64,000 nucleotides of DNA, taken from positions 244,816,674 to 244,880,673 of the forward strand of contig NC_069657.1 of NCBI RefSeq assembly GCF_027244095.1, written 5' to 3'. The stretch's first letter is position 1, and each line of letters starts with the position of its first letter. The translations under genes and the position numbers were made by a program. Shown here one piece after another: positions 46,125 through 55,876 of this stretch. Below the pieces are notes generated by a model, which ran no database searches, was not told the origin of the DNA, and worked only from the letters and a program-made list of their open reading frames with translations. This DNA is from Hemicordylus capensis. Its lineage: Eukaryota > Chordata > Lepidosauria > Squamata > Cordylidae.

Positions 46125-46245
46125 CTTTTTAGAGTGTGAGCCCTTTGAAGACAGAGAATCATCTGTTTATCTAGTATTTGTTTTTCTATGTAAACCATTT
46201 TGAGAATGTTGATTGAACAATTGTATATAAATATTCGCTGTAATA
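46125..46245 (+). repeat. L2-type LINE 3' end
   Basis: Reads GTGAGCCCTTTGAAGACAG, then TAAACCATTTTGAGAATG and TATATAAATATTCG, the usual end of squamate L2-type repeats. Inside element B. Confidence 0.5.
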
Positions 46246-46851
46246 GTAGCTGTGTGAGTTTGTGGCTTGGTCTCCTATATTCCAAAATTCTTACTTCCCC
46301 ATACCTACCAGGACACTGAAGGGCTCATAAAATTCAGAACTGGTAGACACTCCATCCCAACACACAAAATCAGCACCTCATACATTTAACTTAAAATTAC
46401 CTTAAATTAAGTGTCGTTGTTCTCAGTGGAAGGACTTCCTAGTCAGCCAGTATAGCTTTTAGGCAGCTTTGAGTCCTGTGCAGCGTTTTGTCCTAAGACC
46501 TTACTGTCTTGCTACCAAAGTAAGTGTTCTGCCCTCTGAACTCAATGAGGATTCAGAAGCAGTGGAAAACTCACTCCACTCCTTTTAGTTCATTTGTACT
46601 GGTAAGGCTTTCAACTTGATTTTCTCTTGATTTTTCACCTATGCAAGTGTATATTTGAGGTTTCTATGGGGAAATGCATTATTGTTCAGAAATGAAAGCT
46701 AGTTTTAAATGTTCTGGCAGTGTGAGGTAATATTATGGTAAAAGACAAGTTTTCTGAAAGATGCGTGTCAGATGTTTGGACGGGGTGGGGTGGGGTGGGG
46801 GGTGCAATTTCAGTGCTTGTCCTAGGTGCCATTTTCCCTAGTTACGCCTCT

Positions 46852-46852
<1 letters not shown>

Positions 46853-46898
<46 letters not shown>
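46853..46898. repeat. (TG)n microsatellite
   Basis: A pure run of about 45 bases directly after the inner right end of element B. Confidence 0.95.
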
Positions 46899-46899
<1 letters not shown>

Positions 46900-46971
46900 G
46901 ATCTTGATTATGGAAGTTGGCTGAGTGTCAGGATGGGACAGGTGTCTTGTGTGTGTGCTGCAGTAGTATTT

Positions 46972-47274
46972 AGGAACATAGGAAGCTGCCATATACTGAG
47001 TCAGACCATTGGTCTATCTAGCTCAGTATTGTCTACCCAGTCTGGCAGCGGCTTCTCCAAGGTTGCAGGCAGGAGTCTCTTGCAGCCCTATCTTGGAGAT
47101 GCTGCCATGGAGGGAACTTGGGACCTAGATGCTCTTCCCAGAGTGGCTCCATCTCCTGAGGGGAATATCTTCCAGTGCTCACACTTCTAGTCTCCCATTC
47201 AAATGCAAACCAGGGTGGACCCTGCTTAGCTAAGGGGACCAGTCATGCTTGCTACCACAAGACCAGCTCTCCTC
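46972..47274 (-). mobile_element. 5S-rRNA-derived SINE (5S-Sauria type)
   Basis: On the minus strand, from about 47274, it reads AGAGCTGGTCTTGTGGTAGC, then AGCTAAGCAGGGTC at about 47230, CCTGGTTTGCATTTG and ATGGGAGACT near 47190. These align with the internal promoter of vertebrate 5S rRNA (AGCTAAGCAGGGTCGGGCC ... ATGGGAGACC). The 3' end is CTATGTTCCTA at 46972. SINEs of this type are copied by pol III and moved by LINE proteins. A second copy is at 62911-63212. Confidence 0.85.
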
Positions 47275-47877
47275 CACCACAACATAGAAGTATATACTGC
47301 ATGTTGGCATCTGATGTAGGAATCTGCTTATGGTGGGCAAACGTGTTATGTATGCACAGTATGGGGGGGCGCAATTTCAGTGCTTGCCCCGGGCGCCGTT
47401 TTCCCTAGTTACGCCTCTGCCTGGCCCTGGCCATTTGGAGCCTCCTCCCAGACCTTGGAGGACCAGACTGGGTCCCCAAGGTCTGGGGGTTAGAGCACGT
47501 CTGGGATCAGGTAAGGAGACCCTCACTGACTACCTCTACTCCCAATGCCTCTAGTGGTCATTAGGATAGTTGGTTCAAAAGGTCGATGCACTGGAACTCC
47601 GTCTCTAACAACAAGTTCTCCGTGTTTGAGCAGATTCATTTTGAGTTTCCTGACTCCTGCATTCCAAGCTTTAGCCTATTGCAGTCAGAGCTCCCAGTTC
47701 CTGGGTAAACCTACATGAGCAATACCCTGCAAGAGAAGGAATTGTGTGTGGGGGGGGGGTATATGTGATCACCTCTGTATCCCTCAGAATAACCAGGTCA
47801 CTAACACCTATGGAGCACCACTCAGGAAAATCCCTGAAGACTCTTGGAAATCCATCCAAATCCATCAGTCTCCAAGA

Positions 47878-48016
47878 ACAGACCACTCAATTGCTACAAA
47901 TCATTAGGAAAGAGATTGAAAATGAAGCTGCCACTGTCATAATCCCTTTATACAAATCTATACTGGAGCTGCATTCAGAATATTGCTTACAGTTCCGGTG
48001 ACTCCATCTCAAAAAA
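47878..48016 (+). mobile_element. CR1-clade LINE, short RT fragment
   Basis: Translates to LLQIIRKEIENEAATVIIPL, then HSEYCLQFR, matching the same stretch of the CR1 at 10720-10840 (IIRKGIENETATIIMPLY). Confidence 0.75.
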
Positions 48017-48276
48017 AGAGGTGTGGGGAATACACCTACTGCCTTTATGCAATTATTACACTACAACAATGAGAACATTTACTTGACTAAATAGCACAGG
48101 CATTGTTCAGTAATCCTGTTATTTGCTTGTGCCTTGAATTTCAAAGACTTCTTCAAGGGGGAATTATACCAATTGTGATGTTTATTGTGACCGGTGGTTG
48201 AAACATCTCCAAAAACAATCAGCAGATGCCAAACAACACTCCAACCCAACATTTACAAGACTTGCAGGAATAAGTT

Positions 48277-48421
48277 GAGAGCCAGTGTGGTGAAATGGTT
48301 AAAGTGTTGGACTGGGCGTGTTTGAAGAGACCCAGGCTCAAATTCCCACTCAGTCATGTAGCTCCTTGGGTCACCTTAGGCCTGTCACTTTCTTTGAGCC
48401 TAACCTACCTCACAAGGTAGT
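48277..48421 (+). mobile_element. tRNA-derived SINE, 3'-truncated
   Basis: GAGAGCCAGTGTGGTGAAAT, then TGTTGGACTGG, GGCTCAAATTCCCACTCAG (a worn B box) and CCTAACCTACCTCACAAGG match the SINE at 57263-57500 without its tail. Confidence 0.75.
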
Positions 48422-48814
48422 TTCAGATTCAGAGGCAGGAGGCTTCTGGATGTCAGTTAAAGTCGAGCAACAGCAGGGCGCTTTCCAGTTAGCTGCTCAA
48501 CAGCAGCAAAATGCTTCCATTCAAGCCAATTGCATTCAAAACATAAATAGCAAAGTGCCCAGCAGAGGGAGCAGTCTCGCAAAAACTAACAACCCAAAAG
48601 AACAGCAACTTTTTAAAGCCATACATACAATGTTTATCAATAAATCGCAGCGATTAAATCCAAAACAAGGCATCGGAAATGTGAACGGCACCCTGCTGTC
48701 AGCGTAGGGACTGTGATGTCACAACACAGGAAGTGTGGAAACACACTTCAGAGATATGCCGTGACCCCGTTGCAGGGTCTAATCTGGAAAGCGCTCAGGG
48801 GAGGGAAGCCTGCC
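48422..48814. other. Unassigned sequence, no gene recognised
   Basis: Has a CAGCAGC-rich stretch and a frame with no family motif (48318-48707). Probably an unclassified repeat. Confidence 0.35.
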
Positions 48815-48925
48815 TGACTCTCCTGCTTGTAGGCTTCCCAGAGGCATCTGACGGGTACTGTGGAAAACAGGATGCTGGACTAGATAAGCCTTGGGACTGA
48901 TCCAACATACCTCTTCTTGTGTATG
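48815..48925 (+). mobile_element. CR1-clade LINE, 3' end only
   Basis: GAGGCATCTGACGGG, then GGATGCTGGACTAGATAAGC and ACTGATCCAACATACC match the 3' end of the CR1 at 11365-11440. Confidence 0.72.
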
Positions 48926-49207
48926 CTTGTTTTAAATCAACATGGGCAGCATTGCTATGTAGTCTTCAATCCAAATAGTTTGGTTTTAATGGTTTGTGGA
49001 TTGTGATGAGCGTCTCATAGAAACTGTTTTGCTCTGTCACAAGTTCTTGGGGAAATTGTTGTCTATTTTGTACTACACCTTTGGGAGGGAATGCAAATCA
49101 ACGTGAAACAGATACTCTGTAACAGCATAGCTTCCTATTTTCACAGCTAATAAAGCATGTGCCCCTGCAGAACCAGAGGCCACTATCTGACTAAAATGTC
49201 GGAAGGG

Positions 49208-50161
49208 ATGGAAGGGTGCAGCATTCCAAGTACAGACAATCTTTCACTAGCAACAATAAGCTACCTGGTTTTCTTAACATTCCAAGCTCTTGTTGGGATG
49301 TCACTGAATGCTTTTATTGTTGTCGTGAACTGCATCGATGGGATCAGAAAGAGACATCTGAAGTCTGTTGATAAGATCTTGACTGCTATGGGCATCTCCA
49401 GGTTTTGCTACTTGTGTACACTACAGGTAAAGTATTTCTGGATGGCAATATCTCTTCAGGCATTGGAGCTGACATCTCTGTTTAGAGCATTCAAAGCTGT
49501 CATCTGGTGTCTAACTTGTAGCAACCTCTGCTTCTCTGCCTGCCTGTGTGCCTTTTACTGTGCAAAGATTGCTAACTTCCAGCACTACATCTTCATCCAC
49601 CTGAAGATGAGGATCTCCAGAATGGTCCCCTGGTTGCTCCTAGCTTCTGTGTTTCTGTCGCTGGTCAATACTATCCCTTTCTATCGTGGTATTTACACCA
49701 TAACCTGCAAAAACAATAATAGTTCCAGTGAATTAGGAAATGACACTCTTGTCGATATTACTATGGAGACGGATTTTTTAAACTTGTTTCTTTTCTGTGG
49801 CATAGGGTTTTCCTTGGCTTTCTTTGTACTGGCCATGTCAAGCTTCCTCTTGCTCTTTTCTGTGTGGAGACACACCCACCAGATGCAGAAGGGCTTAGCC
49901 AGTTTCAGCAATCCAAGCATGGCTGCCCATTTTAAGGCAGTGAAAACGATAATCTCCTTCTTGATCATCGAAGGCGTTAATTTTATAGCTTTGATGCTCC
50001 TGCTGGCAAATATTTATGGAGAGAGAAGTCCAGCAAGCCAAGTCTGCGCCATCATTTTATATGTTTGTCCTGCAGTACAATCCAACACCTTGATTTGGGG
50101 CAATCCCAAATTTAAAAGGGTATTTATTCGAGTCATGCATTATATTCAGCACATGTTTTAA
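49208..50161 (+). CDS. TAS2R: Bitter taste receptor type 2 (TAS2R), third and diverged copy
   Basis: From the ATG at 49208 it codes 317 residues (in-frame ATGs at 49157 and 49196 would add 17 or 4). I prefer 49208 or 49196 because the family runs near 300 residues and the longer N-end (CPCRTRGHYL) looks like leader DNA. Family marks: VVNCIDGIRKRHLKSVDKIL, SNLCFSACLCAFYCAKIANF, LLFSVWRHTHQM, NPSMAAHFKAVK and NTLIWGNPKFK. The second outer loop has NSS and NDT glycosylation sites. The frame is intact. It is far from the 4151/20128 pair in sequence, so it is an older relative, not part of the 16-kb duplication. TTTTCACAG at 49137-49145 could be an acceptor for a 5' UTR intron. Its ligand is unknown. 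Confidence 0.95.
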   Translation: MEGCSIPSTDNLSLATISYLVFLTFQALVGMSLNAFIVVVNCIDGIRKRHLKSVDKILTAMGISRFCYLCTLQVKYFWMAISLQALELTSLFRAFKAVIWCLTCSNLCFSACLCAFYCAKIANFQHYIFIHLKMRISRMVPWLLLASVFLSLVNTIPFYRGIYTITCKNNNSSSELGNDTLVDITMETDFLNLFLFCGIGFSLAFFVLAMSSFLLLFSVWRHTHQMQKGLASFSNPSMAAHFKAVKTIISFLIIEGVNFIALMLLLANIYGERSPASQVCAIILYVCPAVQSNTLIWGNPKFKRVFIRVMHYIQHMF

Positions 50162-50346
50162 AAAGCTGGGATAAGAGATTCATGCTCTAGTTCACTGAAA
50201 ATGACTGGTTTGTACATCCACTTTTTTTTTAAGAGTAAGCTTTACCCCAACCATGAATGCAAATATATTGCTGTAAACTACAAGCAAAATCAGAGGCATT
50301 AAAAATACCTTCAGGACTTTAAAATCTTGAATATAAACCTGAGATT

Positions 50347-50584
50347 TGTGGTGTTGGGGGTTAATCCATTCCTTGATTCAGGCCAGCTTTTGAATGGAGC
50401 TTTAGTTACTTGTATTCCTGTCCTGGAGCAGAGGCGGCTCTAACAGCCAGCAGCAAGAGCACTGAAAAGCAGTCTGTGCTTGCCTCTCTGTACATAATAT
50501 CCATTTCATTAAACTATTCATATTCTTGATTCCACTTCACTGCCTTGTCCTTGCATAGCACAACTCTTTCCCTTGGATTCTACA
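50347..50584 (+). mobile_element. Solo LTR, about 238 bp, fossil
   Basis: Starts TGTGGTG and ends GGATTCTACA. The flanks AGATT and AGACT look like a worn 5-bp duplication. It matches 26714-26949 closely and has an ATTAAA signal. A single LTR lying about 190 bp after the TAS2R stop codon. Confidence 0.6.
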
Positions 50585-50844
50585 AGACTCTTGAAAAGAA
50601 AGTTTAGCAGGCTGTGTTTCTGAAGTATCAGACCTACTGGTTCTATATGTATTTTCTCTGTAGAGGTATATTGCTAATCTTGTTTGCACAGCTTGTTCCC
50701 TGTGGAATGAGTGCAAATATGAAACGTCATTTTAAAGTACCAATTAGGCCATCAAAATGCCAATCACTGTGATGGGCAAGGCGAGTCTGGATATTAAATA
50801 GAAACCTCTGTGGTGTGTGTGGGTGTGTGTGCACATTCATATCA

Positions 50845-51905
50845 ATCAATCTTCTTTATTACAGTCCAAGACCAGCATAAGACAGAACAGTAGAGCATGA
50901 TTCAAAATAGGAAAAACAAATTTTGGAACCATAAAACTACAGTATATTACTTTAGAATTACTACTCTAATAGTATAAAGCTGCTATCCTTAGAAAAGAAG
51001 GTAGCTATGAGATTATTAAACAGCTGTATTAAAAAATTATGAACATATAAAATGTGCAATATATAAAATGCAAAACAATAATCTAAAGTAAGGCATCTAA
51101 ATAGGAACACTAAAAAAGATTTAAAAGTCAGTGGTTGAAAACTATGCAGAGCTGATGCAAGGGAACGGCCTGGCAGTCACGACCCAGCAGATCCTGCACA
51201 CTGCCATGCAGAACTTGGCAGTGTTATACCTGAAGGCCGGGTCTTCATCCGAAAGCAGGAACCGGGTATAGGCATGGTTAGGGTTGCCAGGGTACTTGCA
51301 AAGTAGCAGAAATATAAGAACAGTGGTCCAAATGTCTCTGTAAAAAGGGCAAAAGAGGAGTGCATGTTCTGTGGTTTCTACCTCCCCAGGGTCACAGGGA
51401 CAAAGTGCAATTGGGATCTTCCTGTATTTGCCTTCCAATACAGCAGAGGGAAGGGCATATGCATGTTCATGTGCGTTCTCAGTGTGTGCATTGATCTGAC
51501 AGAGCTGCATTAGATCTCTACTGGTAGGGACTAGATCATCCAGTATCAGGAGTAGTCTTATTTCCCAAGAGCAGCACTTTAGTTTGCCACATAGGAGTAA
51601 ATAGCAGCCATTCATTTACGTGTGAGAGAGTCAAAGGGTGCACAGTTACACCAGTGGGGTAGGAGGCTACACCTGCCACATACTCCCAGGTGACCCATCG
51701 ATCTGAATTAGACTAAGGAAGAGAAACGTGAGTTGTGGGGGTAGCTTGGATGGAAGGAAAAAAACAACCCATAAGGGCAGCATAATAGAGACAGTCTGAG
51801 GAAGCCAACAGAGGCCCTGGCACCCATATGTATCCGTTTGAGGACACTACATCGGCTAGGGTTGCCGTCTTGTACCAGGAGATTTCTAAATACCAAACCA
51901 TGTGG
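50845..51905 (-). mobile_element. Vingi-like LINE, C-terminal fragment
   Basis: The minus-strand frame 51615-51142 reads HAYALPSAVLEGKYRKIPI, then LCPCDPGEVETTEHALLFC and PFYRDIW, the C-terminal zinc-knuckle region of the LINE at 29790-33193. The left side (50845-51140) is its AT-rich 3' UTR. Frames right of 51620 fit the preceding thumb region, with shifts. Confidence 0.75.
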
Positions 51906-52196
51906 TCCAAGCTATTTCAAACTGCCATTAGTCACCATTCCAAATCATTCAAATCTGAGCTACTTTGTCAGAACTAGACATTCCATAAGTCACCTGTAAG
52001 AATGAGGTATACCTGGTGGCCAGAGATCTAAGTCATGAATGAACGCGATGGTGATGACAGGAAGACTGAGATGAAAGACAAAGGGAAAATTCCGATACTA
52101 CTCTTTCAAACCATGGCTTGGTATTACGTGAATGTACTGAAGGGCCTCTGGCTTGCACACTCCATCTTCCCTCCTCACACAACTATTTTCTATTTC
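51906..52196. other. Intergenic, nothing recognised
   Basis: Short stretch between two LINE fragments. Confidence 0.4.
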
Positions 52197-54435
52197 TGAT
52201 CATGTCATGTCATGTCATGTTTATTTACGGTCATAGACCAAAATTTACATACATAATAATACACGTAATATAGTAATAATATATACATAATACAATCAGG
52301 AACATGGACTCATCCCAATCAGCAATTTCCCGTTAGCATAATCTGATTTACCATCTGTTGTCTAGCCTTCTTAGCTGCCTCACAGAACTTAGCAACTTTA
52401 AATGTTACTTCCTCCTTCTGATCTGAAAGCAGATAGTTGACGTAAAATGCATCTGTATGCCCTGGGAAATCAATCAGTAAGGAGGAAATATAACAAGTTC
52501 GTAAGTCCCTATAAAAAAGACAGCGGAGTAAGATATGAAAGATAGACTCCTGTTCTCCAGAGCCACAAGGACATAGTCTCTGTTCTTTTGGGATCCCTCT
52601 AAATTTACCTTCTAATTCAGCTGAAGGTAGCACATTAAATCTGGCCAATGTAAACATCCTGCGATATTTAGTGATAGTAATCTTACCCAGGTAATTCGCA
52701 GGTTTAGTATTATACATTTGTAAACCTAGGAAAACTTATTTAGAGACTAAAGATTGATCAGTCTGCATTTCCATATCATAGATCTGCTGCTTTAATATCA
52801 GTCTCGCGTGACAAAAACCCATTTCTAATAGACCATCCAGGCTAAAGCCATATAAACTTATTTGGCGAGATATTGACTGCTTCCAGCTAGAATTAAATTT
52901 ATCAATAAAAATTAAGTGAGCAAGTCCTGTAGAAAAGAAAGACAATCTCAACCAGAAGCTGAGAATGGAAAACCACATCCGGGCTTCCATCTTAGGCATG
53001 CCAGTTTCCATCCTCAATATTACATTGGGAACACATCTAGGGATCTGTAGAATAGATCTCAGAAACTTTGTCTGAACTATCTCTAGTGGAGTGCAGTTAG
53101 TATACGGGCCCAACTGCGACCCATAAAGCAACTGAGAGCAGGCTTTAGCTGTAAATAACTTAAGGGCGGCTGGTACAAATTGAGCCCCATCTTGGTGGAA
53201 ATATGATTGGATGGCCAATGCCGATTTACGTGCATTTTGGGTAACATATTGCAGATGTGCTTGGTGTTTCGTAGAGGCCTGGAAAACAACCCCTAGATAT
53301 TTAAAGGTCTTAACCTGCTCTAGTTTATGTCCAGCCAAAGACCATTTCAAGGTCTTTGGGTGTTTAGTAAAGGCCATAATTTTGGTCTTGCTATAATTGA
53401 TTTCCAGAGCGTATTCATGGCAAAAATTAGCCAGAGAGCAAAGCACTCTACGGAGGCCGACAGGAGTCCGAGATAAAATTACTGCATCATCTGCATAAAG
53501 CAAAATATTAACCTGTCTACTGGCCAATTTAGGTGGATGGAAAGATGGATTAGTAATAATATCCACAATGGGGTTAATATAATAATTGAAAAGAGCTGGG
53601 GCAAGTATACAGCCTTGCCTCACTCCTCGAAAGGTAGGAATTTCTTTAGTGAGGATTCCAGCTGAGCTACATCGAACCTTCAGACGTGAGTTCTTGTGGA
53701 GTTTATATATTAAAAGTAGCAGACGTCGATCAATAGAGGAGTTAAACAGTCTTTCCCATAATTTATCTCTGGATATGGAGTCGAATGCTGATTTAAAATC
53801 CACAAAGGCAGCAAAAAGAGTGGAACGGGGTAGATTAGAATATTTCTCCACTAGATATTGTAAGACTAAAGCATGCTCAATAGTAGAATGATTGGCCCTA
53901 AAGCCTGCCTGCTCATCAGCCAGCACCTGCTCTTTGTCCATCCAGTCCTGGAATTTATTAAGTAGGTGAAATGCATACATTTTGCCAATAACATTAAGAA
54001 GGCTGATAGGGCGATAATTAGATGGCAAATGTCTTTGGCCTCTCTTGTATATAGGAATTACAATCGCCAATCCCCATTCACTAGGGGGCGAGGTCGTCTG
54101 ATCAATTGCTGTAAACAGAGAGGCTAATACCGGCAGCCACCAATCCATATTATTCTTGATGGCCTCTACCGGCAAATTATCTGAGCCGGGGGCCTTACCA
54201 GTTTTAAACTGATTCACTATTGAAGCAATCTCTGGACATGTTACTGGGGTCCACTCAGGTAATAAGTTAGGGTCCAGTTCCTGTTCTATTTGTAAAAATG
54301 TTGTAGTTGCTCCCTCTCTAGCATATAGAGCACGGAAATATCCAGTCCATTCTCCAACAGGTATATTAAAAGATGGCGGGGAAGGTCTGAATTTAGAAGA
54401 GAATGATACCATAGACCTGATCCTGATTTGTTGCA
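52197..54435 (-). mobile_element. Vingi-like LINE, long RT copy
   Basis: A minus-strand frame open from about 54440 to 52736 (about 565 codons) holds an intact-looking reverse transcriptase: GEWTGYFRALYAREG, GKAPGSDNLPVEAIKNN, SNYRPISLLNVIGKMYA, DEQAGFRANHSTIEH, AFVDFKSAFDSISRDKLW, GVRQGCILAPALFNYYIN, and ILLYADDAVILSR with the Asp pair. After a break near 52730 the C-terminal part (LCPCGSGEQESIFHILLRC) follows in another frame. The 3' tail is (CATGT)n, read in reverse at 52197-52220. The endonuclease is missing (5'-truncated). The youngest-looking copy of this family here. Confidence 0.83.
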
Positions 54436-54439
54436 AGTG

Positions 54440-54565
54440 ATGATGACGATGAAGAAGAAGAAGAAGAAGAAGAATTCGATTTCTATACCGCCCTTCCAAA
54501 AATGGCTCAAGGTGGCTTCCACAGAGAAATAACAAACAAATAAGATGGAACAAATAAGATGATTT
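54440..54565 (-). repeat. L2-type LINE 3' end with (GAA)n
   Basis: A (GAAGAA)n run (54451-54473) is followed by TTTCTATACCGCCCTTCC, then AAAATGGCTCAAGGTGGC, the reverse of the L2 3' end. Confidence 0.6.
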
Positions 54566-55323
54566 GCCCTTTTGATCAAACAGCTAAATGATAGCTGTTG
54601 CCTGCCAGCTAGAGTTTGCAACCCTGGTTTGCAAGCTAGCACAAAACTGTTTGCCTGCCTCTAAAATGAGGTTAAAGGGAGCAAGCACTCCCTCAACCTC
54701 ATTTTTTCTGATCGTCTATCAGCTGCGGCTGCAAGCAGCCACAGCTAGCAGACTGCAGCACTCTCGGGGAGGGGGGATCCCCATTATGCATTGCACACTC
54801 ACATGGTGCATTATTGGAGCTCCAAGGGGTGGGGAGATGAGGGGTGACGCATCCCAGCACCCTGACCCTTGGAGCTACTGGCAGTAGCCAGTGTTCGTCG
54901 GGGCGGGCAATCTACCCGCCCAAGGAAAGGAAATTGCTCGTCTGCAGGAGGTACGCTCGTCAGGGCTTCCTCCCCGCTAACCTTATTGCCCTTACTCACT
55001 GGTTGTGAGAAAGGGTTCATTGAATTGCTGCATACAAGGATTGGAAGTAGAAAATCACTGCAAATATAAGGAGGAGGGGACACATGAGCTCAGTGTTTCT
55101 CGGGGCACATTCACCTAATACCAAACCATGGTTTTAAAGTTACATTTGAACATAGCCCATATCTTCTTTAACCTCAGTCTTCCTGTGCTCAATGTATCAT
55201 CTGTGCACAATGCTATAGCTGCTGATGGAGGCTTGAGGAAAGCTACCCCTTCATGGTGTCTTTCAGTTCCTCCTGCACTGCTATCCTCAGCTGTGCACAT
55301 AGCATTTAAGAACCTTCAGAATA
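54566..55323. other. Intergenic, no gene recognised
   Basis: CCTGCCTC and GCTGCGGCTGCAAGCAGCC-like short palindromes near 54720-54745. No coding motif. Confidence 0.4.
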
Positions 55324-55397
55324 TGCTAGGGTGTTTTTCACACAGGGCTTTTTGTCTGCATCTCCTCTGGAATGGAGGGTGTGCATTCACATATCGG

Positions 55398-55876
55398 TAG
55401 GGGTGTGCACGGAACCGCAAACTGCGGTCCGGCACTGGGGTGGGGGGGTAGCTTTAAGAGTGGTGGGAGGGTTTACTTACCCCTCCCGCCACTTTCCCGC
55501 TCTGGCGCCGTAATGCTAAGAGTAATTGGGGTGGCAGGATACCTCCCTGCCGCCCCTTCCCCGATGTTGCTGGAAAAAACTCCCAGCAGTCCTTTGCACG
55601 TGCACACGTCACAAAGACGTGAAGCGCGCGCACGATGTGAAGCGCGCGCACAAAGGACTGCTGGGAGTTTTTTCCAGCAACATCGGGGAAGGGGCGGCAG
55701 GGAGGTATCCTGCCGCCCCAATTACTCTTAGCATTATGGCGCCAGAGCGGGAAAGTGGCGGGAGGGGTAAGTAAACCCTCCCGCCACTCTTAAGGCTACC
55801 CCCCACCCGAACCGGACCGCCCAGGTCCAGACCGGTCCGGAGGCTTTTTCAATGGCCTCCAGACTGGTCCAGGCCT
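55398..55876. mobile_element. hAT-like element with giant hairpin
   Basis: The left end TAGGGGTGTGCACGGAACCG is like the TAGGGATGTGCGGAAC end at 33402. Close to it are ACTGCGGTCCGG words and at the right CCGGACCGCC and ACCGGTCCGG words. The right terminal text is not of the expected form, so the right limit is uncertain. It is filled by the inverted repeat 55444-55804. Confidence 0.55.
55444..55804. repeat. Near-perfect inverted repeat, about 153-bp arms
   Basis: Left arm 55444-55596 and right arm 55651-55804 are complementary with only a few mismatches, e.g. AACTCCCAGCAGTCCTTTG against CAAAGGACTGCTGGGAGTT. The 54-bp loop holds an 18-bp tandem repeat with GAAGCGCGCGCAC. Transcribed, it would form a long hairpin. 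Confidence 0.92.

Larger units (their letters stand above)
44085..47419. mobile_element. hAT-like element B, 3.3 kb, with GC-rich cargo
   Basis: It starts CAGGGGCGTAACGATG and ends CCCTAGTTACGCCTCTG, inverted termini. The exact 8-bp duplication CCTGGCCC lies on both sides (44077-44084 and 47420-47427). Inside, 44240-45150 is GC-rich with many CpGs, like a promoter and first exon, followed by AT-rich DNA and an L2-like tail near 46125-46245. A second copy of the right end (CCCTAGTTACGCCTCTG) sits at 46836-46852. A 5S SINE lies between the two right ends. No transposase was recognised. A left end of the same family is at 15478. Confidence 0.72.
43485..47503. mobile_element. hAT-like foldback element A, interrupted
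   Basis: It starts CAGGGGTGCACCTAATTTGG and ends GGGGTTAGAGCACGTCTG, an imperfect inverted pair. The flanks GGGACAGG (43477-43484) and GGATCAGG (47504-47511) are a worn 8-bp duplication (6 of 8). The inside is dominated by a hairpin, arms about 43638-43832 and 43843-44046. It is split at 44085 by element B. A short member of the family is at 62374-62568. Confidence 0.65.
43185..47622 (-). mobile_element. Ty3/Gypsy-type LTR plus gag-end fossil, split by nested elements
   Basis: 43185-43484 and 47504-47622 are the two sides of one copy of the LTR fossil seen at 2514-2975. The 4-kb hAT-like nest separates them. Same orientation and same join as the other copies. Confidence 0.68.

Noticed and set aside
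46972-47274. 5S rRNA gene
   Set aside because: Only the internal promoter part matches and the rest is SINE body; two dispersed copies share it.
55372-55806. Paired frames on both strands with similar proteins
   Set aside because: They are the two arms of one inverted repeat read on opposite strands.
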